64,000 nucleotides of DNA from Halioglobus japonicus (GTDB lineage: Bacteria; Pseudomonadota; Gammaproteobacteria; Pseudomonadales; Halieaceae): contig NZ_CP019450.1 of NCBI RefSeq assembly GCF_001983995.1, positions 682,001-746,000 on the forward strand, read 5' to 3'. A program made the translations under genes and the position numbers. Shown here piece after piece: positions 32,065 to 43,022 of this stretch. The notes below the pieces were generated by a model. The model saw nothing but the letters and a program-made list of their open reading frames with translations, did not search any database and was not told the origin of the DNA. The first letter of the stretch is position 1; the number at the start of each line of letters is the position of its first letter.

Positions 32065-32898
32065 TCAAAGGCCCAGGTTGTTGTAGATTTCCCGGGTGGG
32101 CTCTACCTGGTTCATGGTGTAGAAATGGATGCCGGGGCAACCGGAATCCATCAGGGTCTGGCAGAGCTGGGTGACAACTTCGAGGCCGAACTTGCGCACG
32201 GATTCCAGGTCGTCGCCATAGCCTTCCATCTTCCGGCAAATCCAGCGCGGGATTTCGGCGCCACAGTTACGCGAGAAGCGCGCCAGATTTTCGAAGTTGG
32301 TAATCGGCATGATGCCCGCGTAAATCGGCTTGTCGATACCCGCCGCCATACACTGATCGAGATAGTAGAAATAGGCTTCCACATTGTAGAAGTACTGGGT
32401 GATAGCGCTGTTGGCGCCGGCATCCATTTTCTTCTTGAGGAAGTGAATGTCGCTGTCGTAGCTCTTGGACTCGGGGTGAATTTCCGGATAGGCCGCCACT
32501 TCAATATTGAAGTGGTCGCCGGTTTTTTCCCGGATAAAGGCCACCAGGTCATTGGCGTGCACCAGCTGCATGGCGGTGCCCATGCCGGAAGGCATGTCAC
32601 CGCGCAGTGCAACCAGGCGTTTGATGCCGCGCGCCTTATAGGTTTGCAGCAGTTCCGCCATGGTGTCCTCGTCATCACCGCCGAAGCTGATGTGAGGGGC
32701 AACATCGACACCCGCCTCGCGCATGGTGGAAACCACACCCAGGGTTGTGTCCCGGGTGGTGCCGCCGGCGCCGTAGGTGACCGAGAAGAATTCAGGATTC
32801 AACTCGTTCAGCGCCGGGGTGGTCTCGTTCAGCAACTTGTCCTTGCCCGCGTCAGTTTTCGGCGGGAAGTACTCAAAGCTGATTCTTGGCTTGGCCAC
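32065..32898 (-). CDS. metF: Methylenetetrahydrofolate reductase
   Basis: The 277-residue flavoprotein reduces 5,10-methylene-THF to 5-methyl-THF, the methyl donor for methionine synthase. Motifs are ISFEYFPPKT at the N-terminus, FSVTYGAGGTTRD, ALRGDMP, and YAGIMPITN. The start is GTG 32898. It follows ahcY by 27 bp and is the last gene of the SAM-cycle cluster. Confidence 0.96.
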   Translation of the reverse strand: MAKPRISFEYFPPKTDAGKDKLLNETTPALNELNPEFFSVTYGAGGTTRDTTLGVVSTMREAGVDVAPHISFGGDDEDTMAELLQTYKARGIKRLVALRGDMPSGMGTAMQLVHANDLVAFIREKTGDHFNIEVAAYPEIHPESKSYDSDIHFLKKKMDAGANSAITQYFYNVEAYFYYLDQCMAAGIDKPIYAGIMPITNFENLARFSRNCGAEIPRWICRKMEGYGDDLESVRKFGLEVVTQLCQTLMDSGCPGIHFYTMNQVEPTREIYNNLGL

Positions 32899-32925
32899 AG
32901 TGTCTCCTTTCTATTCTTGGCTTGC

Positions 32926-34317
<1,392 letters not shown>

Positions 34318-34334
34318 TGCTCTTTCCTCTAATT

Positions 34335-34370
34335 GGGGACAGACCCCATTAAAAATTGGGGTCTGTCCCC
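34335..34370. repeat. REP-like hairpin between metK and ahcY
   Basis: GGGGACAGACCCC (34335-34347) and GGGGTCTGTCCCC (34358-34370) are perfect 13-bp inverted arms around an ATTAAAAATT loop. Each arm is also nearly self-palindromic. Elements of this GGGGTCTGTCCCC kind are scattered in many proteobacterial genomes. On the plus strand CTTTTT follows, giving a terminator shape, but no gene reads that way; in the metK-ahcY mRNA the hairpin sits just before the ahcY ribosome binding site. Confidence 0.85.
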
Positions 34371-34383
34371 CTTTTTCGGTGGT

Positions 34384-35544
34384 TTACAGTGCGGCCTTGA
34401 GGGCCTCAGCTTTGTCAGTGGCTTCCCAGGTAAAGTCTGCATCTTCGCGGCCGAAGTGGCCATATGCTGCAGTTTTACGGTAAATCGGGCGTTTCAGATC
34501 CAGCATGTCGACCAGGCCCTTGGCGCGCAGGTCGAAGTGTTCGGCCACCAGCTCAGCGATTTTCTCATCGCTGAGTTTGCCGGTACCGAAGCTGTTCACT
34601 GAGACAGATGTGGGTTCAGCAACACCGATAGCATAGGACACCTGGATCTCACAGCGGTCAGCCAGGCCCGCTGCAACGATGTTCTTGGCCACGTAACGGC
34701 CTGCGTATGCAGCTGAACGGTCTACCTTGGAGGGGTCCTTGCCGGAGAAGGCGCCGCCGCCGTGACGGGCCATGCCGCCGTAGGTGTCAACGATGATCTT
34801 GCGGCCGGTCAGGCCACAGTCGCCAACCGGGCCGCCAATGATGAACTGGCCAGTGGGGTTGATGTGGTACTTCGTGTCTGCGTGCAGCCACTCAGCGGGG
34901 AGGGTTTCCTTGACGATCATGTCCATTACAGCCTCGTGGATATCTTTCTGGCTGATATCGGGATCGTGCTGGGTAGACAGAACAACGGCATCGATGGCCA
35001 CGGGCAGGCCGTTCTCATAGCGCAGGGTTACCTGGCTCTTGGCATCCGGGCGCAGCCAGGGCAGAACGCCGTCCTTGCGCAGTTGGGCCTGCTTTTCCAC
35101 CATGCGGTGAGAGTAGTAGATGGGGGCAGGCATCAACACCGGTGTTTCCTTGGTGGCGTAGCCAAACATCAGACCCTGGTCGCCGGCGCCCTGTTCCTCG
35201 TGGGCGCCTTCGCCTTCATTCACACCGATGGCAATGTCGTGAGACTGCTTGCCAATCGCATTCAGTACGGCACAGGAGGCGCCGTCGAAGCCCACATCGG
35301 AGCTGTCGTAGCCAATGTCGAGAATGACCTGGCGAACCACGTCTTCGAGGTCGACATAGGTAGAGGTGGTCACCTCACCGGCGACGACGGCCATACCGGT
35401 CTTAACCATAGTTTCAACCGCCACGCGGGCGTCTTTGTCGTCGGCCAGGATGGCGTCCAGTATGGCGTCAGAGATCTGGTCTGCCATTTTATCTGGATGG
35501 CCTTCTGAGACCGACTCAGAAGTGAAAATACTGTACTCACTCAT
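34384..35544 (-). CDS. metK: S-adenosylmethionine synthetase
   Basis: The 386-residue enzyme makes SAM from ATP and methionine. It has [24 protein letters not shown] (in two parts), the signature [12 protein letters not shown] and the phosphate loop [16 protein letters not shown]. The start is ATG 35544. It lies 25 bp after the ArsR-methyltransferase regulator and is probably co-transcribed with it. Confidence 0.98.
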   Translation of the reverse strand: MSEYSIFTSESVSEGHPDKMADQISDAILDAILADDKDARVAVETMVKTGMAVVAGEVTTSTYVDLEDVVRQVILDIGYDSSDVGFDGASCAVLNAIGKQSHDIAIGVNEGEGAHEEQGAGDQGLMFGYATKETPVLMPAPIYYSHRMVEKQAQLRKDGVLPWLRPDAKSQVTLRYENGLPVAIDAVVLSTQHDPDISQKDIHEAVMDMIVKETLPAEWLHADTKYHINPTGQFIIGGPVGDCGLTGRKIIVDTYGGMARHGGGAFSGKDPSKVDRSAAYAGRYVAKNIVAAGLADRCEIQVSYAIGVAEPTSVSVNSFGTGKLSDEKIAELVAEHFDLRAKGLVDMLDLKRPIYRKTAAYGHFGREDADFTWEATDKAEALKAAL

Positions 35545-35569
35545 TGGGTTTTTCCTTTCTTACTGCGTG

Positions 35570-36562
35570 TTATCCGGGGTGGCCGAACAGGCGCACCTGT
35601 ACTTGAAATCCATTGCGTTGGGCCAGATAGGCACTGGCCAGGTCGGTGAGGCCAGCGTCGCTGGCCCATTCGGTGAGTTGCGCCGGGTCGAAACCCAGCC
35701 ACAGATCACCGCAATTCTCGCGTGCCCAGCCCTGGTCGTGTGCGCACAGGTCAGTGACCAGCACGGCGCCGCCCGGGGCGAGGCGGGCGGCCACATCCTT
35801 GAGGATCTGGCCGGGAGCAGGGGTATGGTGAAGTACCATGTTGATCACAGCACAGTCGGCCTGGAGCCCCTCGAGGGCGTCGCTCGCCGTGTCGCCGTGA
35901 ATGAACTCGATGTTGTCCGCGCCCGCTGCCTGGGTTTTCTGGCGGGCCTGCTCAAGCATCATGGCTTCGATGTCGAGGGCCACTACGCGGTCAAACTGCG
36001 GTGCCAGCTCCAACAGGAAGCTGCCGTCGCCGGGGCCCACTTCCAGGGCTGTGCCGCGGTGGGTCAGGGGCGCATTGCGCAATACTTCGGCCACGGTGCC
36101 TGCGTATTGTTCGTAACTGGCAATGAGATCCTGCTGCTGGCGAAACTTGTGGGCATTGTCGCGGAAAAAATTGCGCGAGTTGGCTTCGCGCTGTACATGC
36201 AATTCACTGAGGGCAAGCTGGGTTTGCTCGGGCAGCTCGATCTGGTCTACCGATTCGAACAGAGCGGCCTGCAGTGCTTCCAGTTCGGGGCGCTGACCCA
36301 GTTGGGCGCGGCGGTAGAAGATGGCGTTGCCCTCGCGGCGGGTTGCCACCAGGCCGGCGCCCGCCAGCACTTTCAGGTGATGGCTCAGCGCGGGCTGGCG
36401 AATGTCGAAAATGCTGCACAGCTCGGAAACGCCAAAGGAATCTTCGCGCAATACGCGTAGTACCTGCAGGCGCAGCGGATCTGCGCTGGCCTTGCACAGG
36501 GCGGCGAGATCGCTGGCCAGGGCTTCGCCCGGCATGGAAATGGCTTTTTCGACTGAAGACAT
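35570..36562 (-). CDS. sahR: ArsR-type regulator fused to a SAM methyltransferase domain (SahR-like)
   Basis: The 330-residue protein has an N-terminal ArsR winged helix (about residues 15-95; LCKASADPLRLQVLRVL, LSHHLKVLAGAGLV) and a C-terminal class I methyltransferase domain (about 155-320; LEVGPGDGSFLLELA, VLHHTPAPGQILKD). This architecture next to metK, ahcY and metF matches SahR, the regulator that senses S-adenosylhomocysteine and controls the SAM cycle in Proteobacteria. The equivalent Pseudomonas gene also lies between metK and tkt. It is probably autoregulated, since paired palindromes lie just upstream. The start ATG 36562 has no clear ribosome binding site. Confidence 0.85.
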   Translation of the reverse strand: MSSVEKAISMPGEALASDLAALCKASADPLRLQVLRVLREDSFGVSELCSIFDIRQPALSHHLKVLAGAGLVATRREGNAIFYRRAQLGQRPELEALQAALFESVDQIELPEQTQLALSELHVQREANSRNFFRDNAHKFRQQQDLIASYEQYAGTVAEVLRNAPLTHRGTALEVGPGDGSFLLELAPQFDRVVALDIEAMMLEQARQKTQAAGADNIEFIHGDTASDALEGLQADCAVINMVLHHTPAPGQILKDVAARLAPGGAVLVTDLCAHDQGWARENCGDLWLGFDPAQLTEWASDAGLTDLASAYLAQRNGFQVQVRLFGHPG

Positions 36563-36570
36563 GGCGCAGG

Positions 36571-36599
36571 AGTGTAGCAGGGAAATAATTGTATATCAA
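36571..36599 (-). promoter_or_regulatory. Sigma-70 promoter of the SahR-like gene, -35 inside operator 1
   Basis: On the minus strand TTGATA (36599-36594), a 17-bp spacer and TACACT (36576-36571) form a near-consensus promoter. The -35 lies within the first palindrome, so a regulator bound there would repress. Transcription would start only a few bases before ATG 36562, giving an almost leaderless mRNA. Confidence 0.6.
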
Positions 36600-36612
36600 A
36601 ATTATTTGATAT
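36593..36612. promoter_or_regulatory. Operator 1, likely SahR-type site
   Basis: ATATCAAA-N4-TTTGATAT is a perfect palindrome with 8-bp arms, in an AT-rich island between the regulator gene and tkt. Its size and symmetry fit a dimeric ArsR-family regulator. It covers the -35 of the regulator's putative promoter. Confidence 0.75.
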
Positions 36613-36625
36613 AGTTCGAAAGGCG

Positions 36626-36645
36626 AAATCAAAATTATTTGATAT
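36626..36645. promoter_or_regulatory. Operator 2, likely SahR-type site
   Basis: AAATCAAA-N4-TTTGATAT differs from operator 1 at one base only. The two copies are 33 bp apart start to start, about three helical turns, so two dimers would sit on one face of the DNA. This copy is nearer to tkt and could extend control to the tkt operon. Confidence 0.72.
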
Positions 36646-36757
36646 GGCAGTGCTGGCGGGGCTTGTAGCGGTATTATTGTCGTTGCTGTTCGCCGCCTGT
36701 TACGCGAAAATAGCGCCCTTTTCTAACCCGGCCCCACCCGCCAACACGGAGATACCG

Positions 36758-38761
36758 ATGTCTTCTTCTCGTATTGAACTCGCTAACGCCATCCGCGCCC
36801 TGTCCATGGACGCGGTCCAAAAGGCCAATTCCGGCCACCCTGGCGCTCCCATGGGTATGGCCGATATTGCCGAAGTATTGTGGAACGATTATATGGTCCA
36901 CAACCCGGCAGATCCGAGCTGGGCCAATCGCGACCGCTTTGTGCTGTCCAATGGTCACGGTTCAATGCTGATCTACTCACTGCTGCACCTGACCGGCTAC
37001 GACCTGCCGATGTCTGAGATCCAGAATTTCCGTCAGCTGCACAGCAAGACCCCCGGCCACCCTGAATACGGCTACACGCCGGGCGTTGAAACCACCACAG
37101 GCCCTCTGGGCCAGGGCATCTCCAATGCAGTGGGTATGGCGGTTGCCGAGAAAGTACTGGCGGCACAATTTAACCGCGACGGTCACGACATCGTTGATCA
37201 CTACACCTACGCGTTCCTCGGCGATGGCTGTCTGATGGAAGGTATCTCCCACGAAGTGTGCTCCCTGGCCGGTACCCTTGGCCTGGGCAAGTTGATCGCC
37301 TTTTACGATGACAACAACATCTCCATCGACGGTGAAGTAGAAGGCTGGTTTACCGATGACACTCCAGCGCGCTTCGCCAGCTACGGCTGGCAGGTGATTA
37401 ACGATGTGAACGGCCACAGCTCCTCCGAGATCAAGGCCGCTATCGAAGCTGCCCGCCACGAGCCGGGCAAGCCTACACTGATCTGCTGCAAGACCATTAT
37501 CGGTAAGGGCTCACCCGGTAAGCAAGGCACCGAGTCCTGCCACGGCGCGCCCCTGGGTGGCGACGAAGTGGCTGCGACCCGCACCGCCATCGACTGGCCG
37601 CACGATCCGTTTGTTATTCCCGAGGAAATCTACGCCGGCTGGAATGCCCGAGAGAAGGGCGCTGCTGCCCAGGCCAAGTGGGACACTGACTTTGCCGCAT
37701 ACCAGTCTGCTCACCCCGAGCTGGCCGCTGAGCTCCAGCGCCGCCTGGCGGGGGACCTGCCTGCAGATTTCTCCGCCAAATCGGACGCCTATATTGCCCA
37801 GTGCCAGGAAGAGGGTGCCAGTGTTGCATCGCGCAAGGCTTCCCAGAACTGCCTGAACGCCTATGGCCCGCTGCTGCCTGAACTGCTTGGCGGTTCCGCC
37901 GACCTGGCAGGTTCCAACCTGACGATCTGGAGCGGTTCAAAAGGCATCAGCAAGGACGATGCAGACGGCAACTACCTCTACTACGGGGTACGTGAGTTCG
38001 GTATGGCGGCCATGATGAACGGCATCGCCCTGCACGGCGGCTTTATCAACTACGGCGCCACCTTCCTGGTATTTATGGAATACATGCGCAACGCCGTGCG
38101 TATGGCTGCGCTGATGAAGCAGCAGTCCATCTTTGTATTTACCCACGATTCTATCGGCCTGGGTGAAGATGGCCCCACTCACCAGCCCGTGGAGCAGGTC
38201 GCGTCCCTGCGCACTACACCGAACATGAACACCTGGCGTCCCTGCGACACCGTTGAATCTGCCGTTGCGTGGAAGACAGCCGTGGAACGCAGTGACGGCC
38301 CCAGCGCGTTGATCTTCTCTCGTCAGGGCCTGCCCCATCAGGATCGCAGCGCGGCCCAGGTGGCGGAAATTGCCCGCGGTGGTTATATCCTCAAGGACTG
38401 TGAAGGTACGCCCGATGCGATTCTTATTGCCACCGGCTCGGAAGTACAACTGGCCATGGCCGCTGCCGAGCAGCTGGCAGGCGCCGGCAAGCAGGTGCGC
38501 GTGGTTTCCATGCCCTGTACCGAAATTTTTGAGGCCCAGGATGCGGCATACCGCGAGGCAGTGCTGCCCTCCGATGTGCTCGCCCGTGTAGCGGTGGAGG
38601 CACTGCACGCCGACTACTGGTACAAGTACGTGGGCCTGGACGGCCGTATCGTGGGTATGACCAGCTTCGGTGAGTCTGCACCTGCCGGCGAACTGTTCAA
38701 GGAATTTGGCTTCACCGTAGACAATGTCGTGGCTGCGGTAGAAGAGGTTCTAATCGACTAA
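36758..38761 (+). CDS. tkt: Transketolase
   Basis: The 667-residue thiamine-diphosphate enzyme transfers two-carbon units in the pentose phosphate pathway. I start at ATG 36758 ([20 protein letters not shown]), with CGGAGAT upstream; the in-frame start at 36644 adds a tail not in the family. Motifs are [13 protein letters not shown], the ThDP motif GDGCLMEG...FYDDNNIS, and [18 protein letters not shown]. It leads a plus-strand row tkt-epd-pgk-fba, as in Pseudomonas. Confidence 0.97.
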   Translation: MSSSRIELANAIRALSMDAVQKANSGHPGAPMGMADIAEVLWNDYMVHNPADPSWANRDRFVLSNGHGSMLIYSLLHLTGYDLPMSEIQNFRQLHSKTPGHPEYGYTPGVETTTGPLGQGISNAVGMAVAEKVLAAQFNRDGHDIVDHYTYAFLGDGCLMEGISHEVCSLAGTLGLGKLIAFYDDNNISIDGEVEGWFTDDTPARFASYGWQVINDVNGHSSSEIKAAIEAARHEPGKPTLICCKTIIGKGSPGKQGTESCHGAPLGGDEVAATRTAIDWPHDPFVIPEEIYAGWNAREKGAAAQAKWDTDFAAYQSAHPELAAELQRRLAGDLPADFSAKSDAYIAQCQEEGASVASRKASQNCLNAYGPLLPELLGGSADLAGSNLTIWSGSKGISKDDADGNYLYYGVREFGMAAMMNGIALHGGFINYGATFLVFMEYMRNAVRMAALMKQQSIFVFTHDSIGLGEDGPTHQPVEQVASLRTTPNMNTWRPCDTVESAVAWKTAVERSDGPSALIFSRQGLPHQDRSAAQVAEIARGGYILKDCEGTPDAILIATGSEVQLAMAAAEQLAGAGKQVRVVSMPCTEIFEAQDAAYREAVLPSDVLARVAVEALHADYWYKYVGLDGRIVGMTSFGESAPAGELFKEFGFTVDNVVAAVEEVLID

Positions 38762-38779
38762 TATAGAGGTCCGTTCTGG

Positions 38780-39790
38780 ATGATCCGGCTGGCGATAAAC
38801 GGGTACGGCCGCATCGGTCGCTGTGTGTTGCGAGCGCTGCACCAGAGCCCACTGCGCGAGCGAATGCAGGTGGTGGCCATTAACGAGTTGGCAGATGCCG
38901 GCACGGTCGCCCACCTCACCCGCTATGATTCCACCCACGGTCGTTTCCCTGGAGATATTCAGGGTGACGACCAATCGCTGGTGGTCGACGGACAGTACAT
39001 CCAGCTGTTACGTCAGGATACGATCGACAGCCTGCCCTGGCGTGCGCTGGACGTCGACCTGGTCCTGGAATGTACCGGTGCCTTCACTGATAGGTTGACG
39101 GCGGAACAGCATCTGGAGCAGGGTGCGGGGAAAGTCCTGTTCTCTCAGCCTGCCCAAGCGGATGTTGATGCGACGATCGTCTACGGCATCAATGAATCCC
39201 TGCTGCAGGCACAGCACACCGTGGTGTCTGCCGCTTCCTGTACCACCAATGGCATTGTGCCCGTGATCCAGGCGCTGCATGACAGCCTGGGCATTGAGAG
39301 TGGCGTGATTACCACAATCCACTCGGCCATGAACGACCAACCGGTGCTGGATGCTTACCATCATACGGACTTGCGCAAGACCCGCGCCGCATCCCACTCG
39401 ATAATCCCGATTGATACCGGGCTTGCCCGGGGTGTGGAGCGCATTCTGCCGGAGATGGGCGGGCGCTTCAGTGCCCAGGCACTGCGCGTACCGACCTTGA
39501 ATGTCTCGGCCATGGACCTGACCGTACAGGTGGAAAGGGACACCGATATCGATGCGGTCAACGATGCCCTGCGCAGTGCCGCGCAGACCGTTTTCCAGGG
39601 CGTGCTGGGCTATACTGAAGAGCCGTTGGCGTCCTGTGATTTCAATCAGGACCCTCACTCCAGTGTTGTCGATGCCAGTCAGACCCGCGTCAGCGGTCAG
39701 CGGCTGGTGAAAGTGCTTACCTGGTTTGATAACGAATGGGCCTACGCCAATCGCATGTTGGATGTAGCTGCCCACTGGACAAGTTTGTAG
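38780..39790 (+). CDS. epd: Erythrose-4-phosphate dehydrogenase (GAPDH family)
   Basis: The 336-residue protein has the NAD-binding start IRLAINGYGRIGRCVLRAL and the catalytic Cys in AASCTTNG. GAPDH usually has SCTTNC; here the last Cys is Gly. HSAMNDQPVLDAYHHTDLRKTRAAS and SVVDASQTRVSG resemble Epd more than glycolytic GAPDH. Epd oxidises erythrose 4-phosphate towards pyridoxal phosphate synthesis. A role as the cell's GAPDH cannot be excluded, given its place before pgk. Confidence 0.88.
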   Translation: MIRLAINGYGRIGRCVLRALHQSPLRERMQVVAINELADAGTVAHLTRYDSTHGRFPGDIQGDDQSLVVDGQYIQLLRQDTIDSLPWRALDVDLVLECTGAFTDRLTAEQHLEQGAGKVLFSQPAQADVDATIVYGINESLLQAQHTVVSAASCTTNGIVPVIQALHDSLGIESGVITTIHSAMNDQPVLDAYHHTDLRKTRAASHSIIPIDTGLARGVERILPEMGGRFSAQALRVPTLNVSAMDLTVQVERDTDIDAVNDALRSAAQTVFQGVLGYTEEPLASCDFNQDPHSSVVDASQTRVSGQRLVKVLTWFDNEWAYANRMLDVAAHWTSL

Positions 39791-39802
39791 GAGAACAACC
39801 CC

Positions 39803-40972
39803 ATGTCCCTGAATGTGAAACTGATGAAAGACCTCGACCTGAAAGGCAAGCGGGTACTTATCCGTGAAGACCTTAACGTGCCGGTCAAGGATGGGGCAGT
39901 GGCGTCCGATGCGCGCATCCGTGCAGCGCTGCCCACGATTCAGCAGGCCGTAGCCGCCGGGGCCAAGGTTATTCTGATGTCTCACCTGGGTCGCCCCACC
40001 GAGGGTGAGTTTGAAGCCCAGTACTCCATGGCACCGGTAGCCGAACACCTGGCCGGCCTGTTGGGCCAGAAGGTGACGTTGGTAGAAGACTGGAAGCTGG
40101 GCGTTGAGCTCAATGAAGGTGAGGTTGCACTGCTCGAGAATGTGCGCTTCAACCCCGGCGAGAAAAAAGACGACGAAAACCTGGCGAAGGCCTATGCCGG
40201 TTTGTGCGAAGTGTTTGTGATGGACGCCTTTGGTACTGCGCACCGCGCCCAGGCATCGACTCACGGCGTTGCCAAATATGCGCCTGTCGCCTGCGCCGGA
40301 CCGTTGCTAGCAGGCGAGCTCACTGCGCTTGAACAGGCACTTTCTGAGCCCGCGCGACCGATGGTAGCGATTGTGGGTGGCTCCAAAGTCTCGACCAAGC
40401 TGACGGTACTGGAGACGCTGTCGGACAAAGTGGACCAGCTCATTGTGGGTGGCGGCATTGCCAACACCTTCCTTGCTGCGGCCGGCAAGCCGGTGGGCAA
40501 GTCACTGTGCGAGGAAGACCTGATCCCCAACGCCCAGGCCCTGATGGCCAAGACCAATATCCCCGTGCCCACTGATGTGGTTACAGGCAAAGAGTTTTCC
40601 GAATCGGCCGCCGCCGAGCTGAAGGCGGCCGATGAAGTCGTCGCCGACGACATGATTTTCGATATCGGCCCGCAGGCTGCAGACGATATTGCCGAGATCC
40701 TCAAAACCGCCGGCACCATTCTCTGGAATGGTCCCGTGGGGGTCTTCGAGTTTGATCAGTTTGGCGCTGGCACCAAAGCCCTGTCACTGGCGATTGCTGA
40801 ATCCAGTGCCTTCTCCCTGGCGGGCGGTGGCGATACGCTGGCGGCAATTGACAAGTACGGTATCGCCGATAAGGTTTCCTATATTTCCACCGGTGGTGGC
40901 GCATTCCTCGAATACGTGGAAGGCAAAGTGCTGCCGGCTGTTGCGATGCTCGAATCCCGGGCTAACGACTAA
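39803..40972 (+). CDS. pgk: Phosphoglycerate kinase
   Basis: The 389-residue glycolytic and gluconeogenic kinase has [26 protein letters not shown], the hinge region [14 protein letters not shown] and the nucleotide-site GGGDTLAAI. The start ATG 39803 follows GGAGAAC, 12 bp after epd. Confidence 0.98.
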   Translation: MSLNVKLMKDLDLKGKRVLIREDLNVPVKDGAVASDARIRAALPTIQQAVAAGAKVILMSHLGRPTEGEFEAQYSMAPVAEHLAGLLGQKVTLVEDWKLGVELNEGEVALLENVRFNPGEKKDDENLAKAYAGLCEVFVMDAFGTAHRAQASTHGVAKYAPVACAGPLLAGELTALEQALSEPARPMVAIVGGSKVSTKLTVLETLSDKVDQLIVGGGIANTFLAAAGKPVGKSLCEEDLIPNAQALMAKTNIPVPTDVVTGKEFSESAAAELKAADEVVADDMIFDIGPQAADDIAEILKTAGTILWNGPVGVFEFDQFGAGTKALSLAIAESSAFSLAGGGDTLAAIDKYGIADKVSYISTGGGAFLEYVEGKVLPAVAMLESRAND

Positions 40973-41014
40973 TACAAAAGACACACTACAAAATCACCGC
41001 AGAGGTATCCCCAC

Positions 41015-42079
41015 ATGGCTTTGATTAGCTTGCGTCAATTGCTGGACCACGCCGCCGAGAACGATTACGGCGTACCGGCATTTAATGTGAACAACCTGGA
41101 ACAGACCCGCGCTATTATGGAAGCGGCCGATGCTACCAACTCACCCGTGATTATGCAGGCCTCTGCTGGTGCGCGTAAGTACGCCGGTGCACCGTTCCTG
41201 CGCGCCATGATGGATGCGGCAATGAATGAGTTTCCCCATATCCCCGTGGTGGTTCACCAGGACCACGGTACTTCGCCTGCGGTGTGTCAGCGTTCTATTC
41301 AGCTGGGTTTCTCATCCGTGATGATGGATGGCTCCCTGGGTACTGACGGCAAGACACCGATGGACTACGACTACAACGCCGCGGTAACGCGCCAGGTCGT
41401 TGAAATGGCGCACGCCTGTGGCGTATCAGTAGAAGGTGAGCTCGGTTGTCTGGGTTCGCTGGAAACCGGTGAAGCCGGTGAGGAAGACGGCGTTGGCGCG
41501 GTGGGTAAGCTGACCCACGACCAGATGCTCACCGACCCGGAAGAGGCCGCCGAGTTCGTCAAGGCCACCCAGGTGGATGCGCTGGCAATTGCCTGTGGTA
41601 CCAGCCACGGCGCCTACAAGTTCACTCGCCCACCCACAGGCGACATTCTCGCCATTGATCGCATCAAAGAGATCAACGCGCGTATTCCCAACACCCACCT
41701 GGTCATGCATGGCTCATCTTCCGTGCCCCAGGAATGGCTGGCGGTCATCAATGAATTCGGCGGTGAAATCCCCGAGACCTACGGCGTGCCGGTTGAGCAG
41801 ATTCAGGAAGGCATTCGTCACGGCGTACGCAAGATCAACATCGACACTGATCTGCGCCTGGCTTCCACCGGTGCCGTACGTCGCTTCCTGGCCGAAAACC
41901 CCTCCGAATTTGACCCGCGCAAATTCCTGGCCAAGAGCACCGACGCCATGCGCGATATCTGTATCGCCCGTTACGAGGCGTTCAATACCGCCGGCGCGGC
42001 GGACAAGATCAAGGTGAAGTCACTCGAAACTATTCACCTGATGTACGATGCCGGAGAGCTGACACCGCAAGTCAATTAA
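41015..42079 (+). CDS. fba: Class II fructose-bisphosphate aldolase
   Basis: The 354-residue zinc-dependent aldolase has VVHQDHG (zinc His), [14 protein letters not shown], the GTSHGAYK loop and [10 protein letters not shown]. The length and the [30 protein letters not shown] region (in sections) place it in the long subtype used in the Calvin cycle and glycolysis of Pseudomonas-type bacteria. It lies 42 bp after pgk. Confidence 0.97.
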   Translation: MALISLRQLLDHAAENDYGVPAFNVNNLEQTRAIMEAADATNSPVIMQASAGARKYAGAPFLRAMMDAAMNEFPHIPVVVHQDHGTSPAVCQRSIQLGFSSVMMDGSLGTDGKTPMDYDYNAAVTRQVVEMAHACGVSVEGELGCLGSLETGEAGEEDGVGAVGKLTHDQMLTDPEEAAEFVKATQVDALAIACGTSHGAYKFTRPPTGDILAIDRIKEINARIPNTHLVMHGSSSVPQEWLAVINEFGGEIPETYGVPVEQIQEGIRHGVRKINIDTDLRLASTGAVRRFLAENPSEFDPRKFLAKSTDAMRDICIARYEAFNTAGAADKIKVKSLETIHLMYDAGELTPQVN

Positions 42080-42095
42080 GCCGCGAGGGCACAGC

Positions 42096-43022
42096 GTGAA
42101 TCGACAACAACTGGATGAATTGCGCCGTGCCCTGCAGCCCTTCCCCGAGGGCGCTGCCGATAGCGCCCTGTTCAACGATTACCTGGCGTTTTATGGGCTC
42201 GACTTCCCCCAGGCTGCAGAATATCAATCTGGCCTGATCTCCTCAGGCGGCTTCCAGCTGATGACCCATTACTGGCAGCAGCCCGGTGCTGTGGCCACCC
42301 TGCTGCTGGTGCACGGTTATTACGACCACACCGGCATTTACGACAAGGTCATTGCCTATGGGCTTGGGCGTGGCTGTAATGTGTTGATGTTTGATCTGCC
42401 CGGCCATGGGCTCTCCAGTGGTGAACCTGCGGTCATTGATGACTTTGCCGATTATGGCGATGCCATTGCCGATGTACTCGGCGCGGTGGCTTTGCCCGAG
42501 TTGCCGCTGCTGGCCATGGGGCAGAGTACCGGTGGCGCGGCCATTACCGAGTTTGCCCGTCGCTATGAGTGGCCCTTTGATCGCGTCGCGCTGCTAGCGC
42601 CATTGGTACGCCCGGCGGGTTGGCGCGGTGTGAAGGTTGCCCACGCACTGCTCAAGCCTTTCGTGGCCACACTGGGCCGTACTTTTAATCAGAACTCAGC
42701 TGACCTGGATTTCCTCGCGTTTGTGCGCGACGACCCCCTGCAATGTCACCGGGTGTCGCTGCGGTGGTTAGGGGCGCTGAAACGCTGGCTCAAATCGCTG
42801 CCGCTGGCAGATCTGGGTGTGGGGCCTGCGCTGGTCGTTCAAGGGCGACGCGACGGCACAGTAGACTGGCGCTATAACATGGGTGCGATCGCCAAACTCT
42901 ATCCAAACAGCGAGATCGTCTACCTGGAAGAGGCCGGACATCAGCTGGCCAATGAATCAACCGCTATCCGCGCCAGCTATGAGACCCACCTCGACAGGTA
43001 CTTTGCGTTACAGCCCCTGTAG
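42096..43022 (+). CDS. Alpha/beta hydrolase, monoacylglycerol lipase-like
   Basis: The 308-residue protein has the oxyanion region LLLVHGYYDHTGIYD, FDLPGHGLSSGEP, the nucleophile elbow GQSTGG (about residues 144-149), an acid in VVQGRRDGTVDW and a late His in EEAGHQLANES. This is the serine aminopeptidase/monoacylglycerol lipase type of hydrolase. The start GTG 42096 follows GAGGGCAC. It is 16 bp after fba and overlaps the convergent cytochrome gene by 15 bp. Substrate unknown. Confidence 0.85.
   Translation: MNRQQLDELRRALQPFPEGAADSALFNDYLAFYGLDFPQAAEYQSGLISSGGFQLMTHYWQQPGAVATLLLVHGYYDHTGIYDKVIAYGLGRGCNVLMFDLPGHGLSSGEPAVIDDFADYGDAIADVLGAVALPELPLLAMGQSTGGAAITEFARRYEWPFDRVALLAPLVRPAGWRGVKVAHALLKPFVATLGRTFNQNSADLDFLAFVRDDPLQCHRVSLRWLGALKRWLKSLPLADLGVGPALVVQGRRDGTVDWRYNMGAIAKLYPNSEIVYLEEAGHQLANESTAIRASYETHLDRYFALQPL

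Noticed and set aside
34318..34383. SAH riboswitch upstream of ahcY
   Set aside because: The 66-bp gap is almost filled by the GGGGACAGACCCC hairpin and the ribosome binding site; no room for, and no sign of, the riboswitch core.
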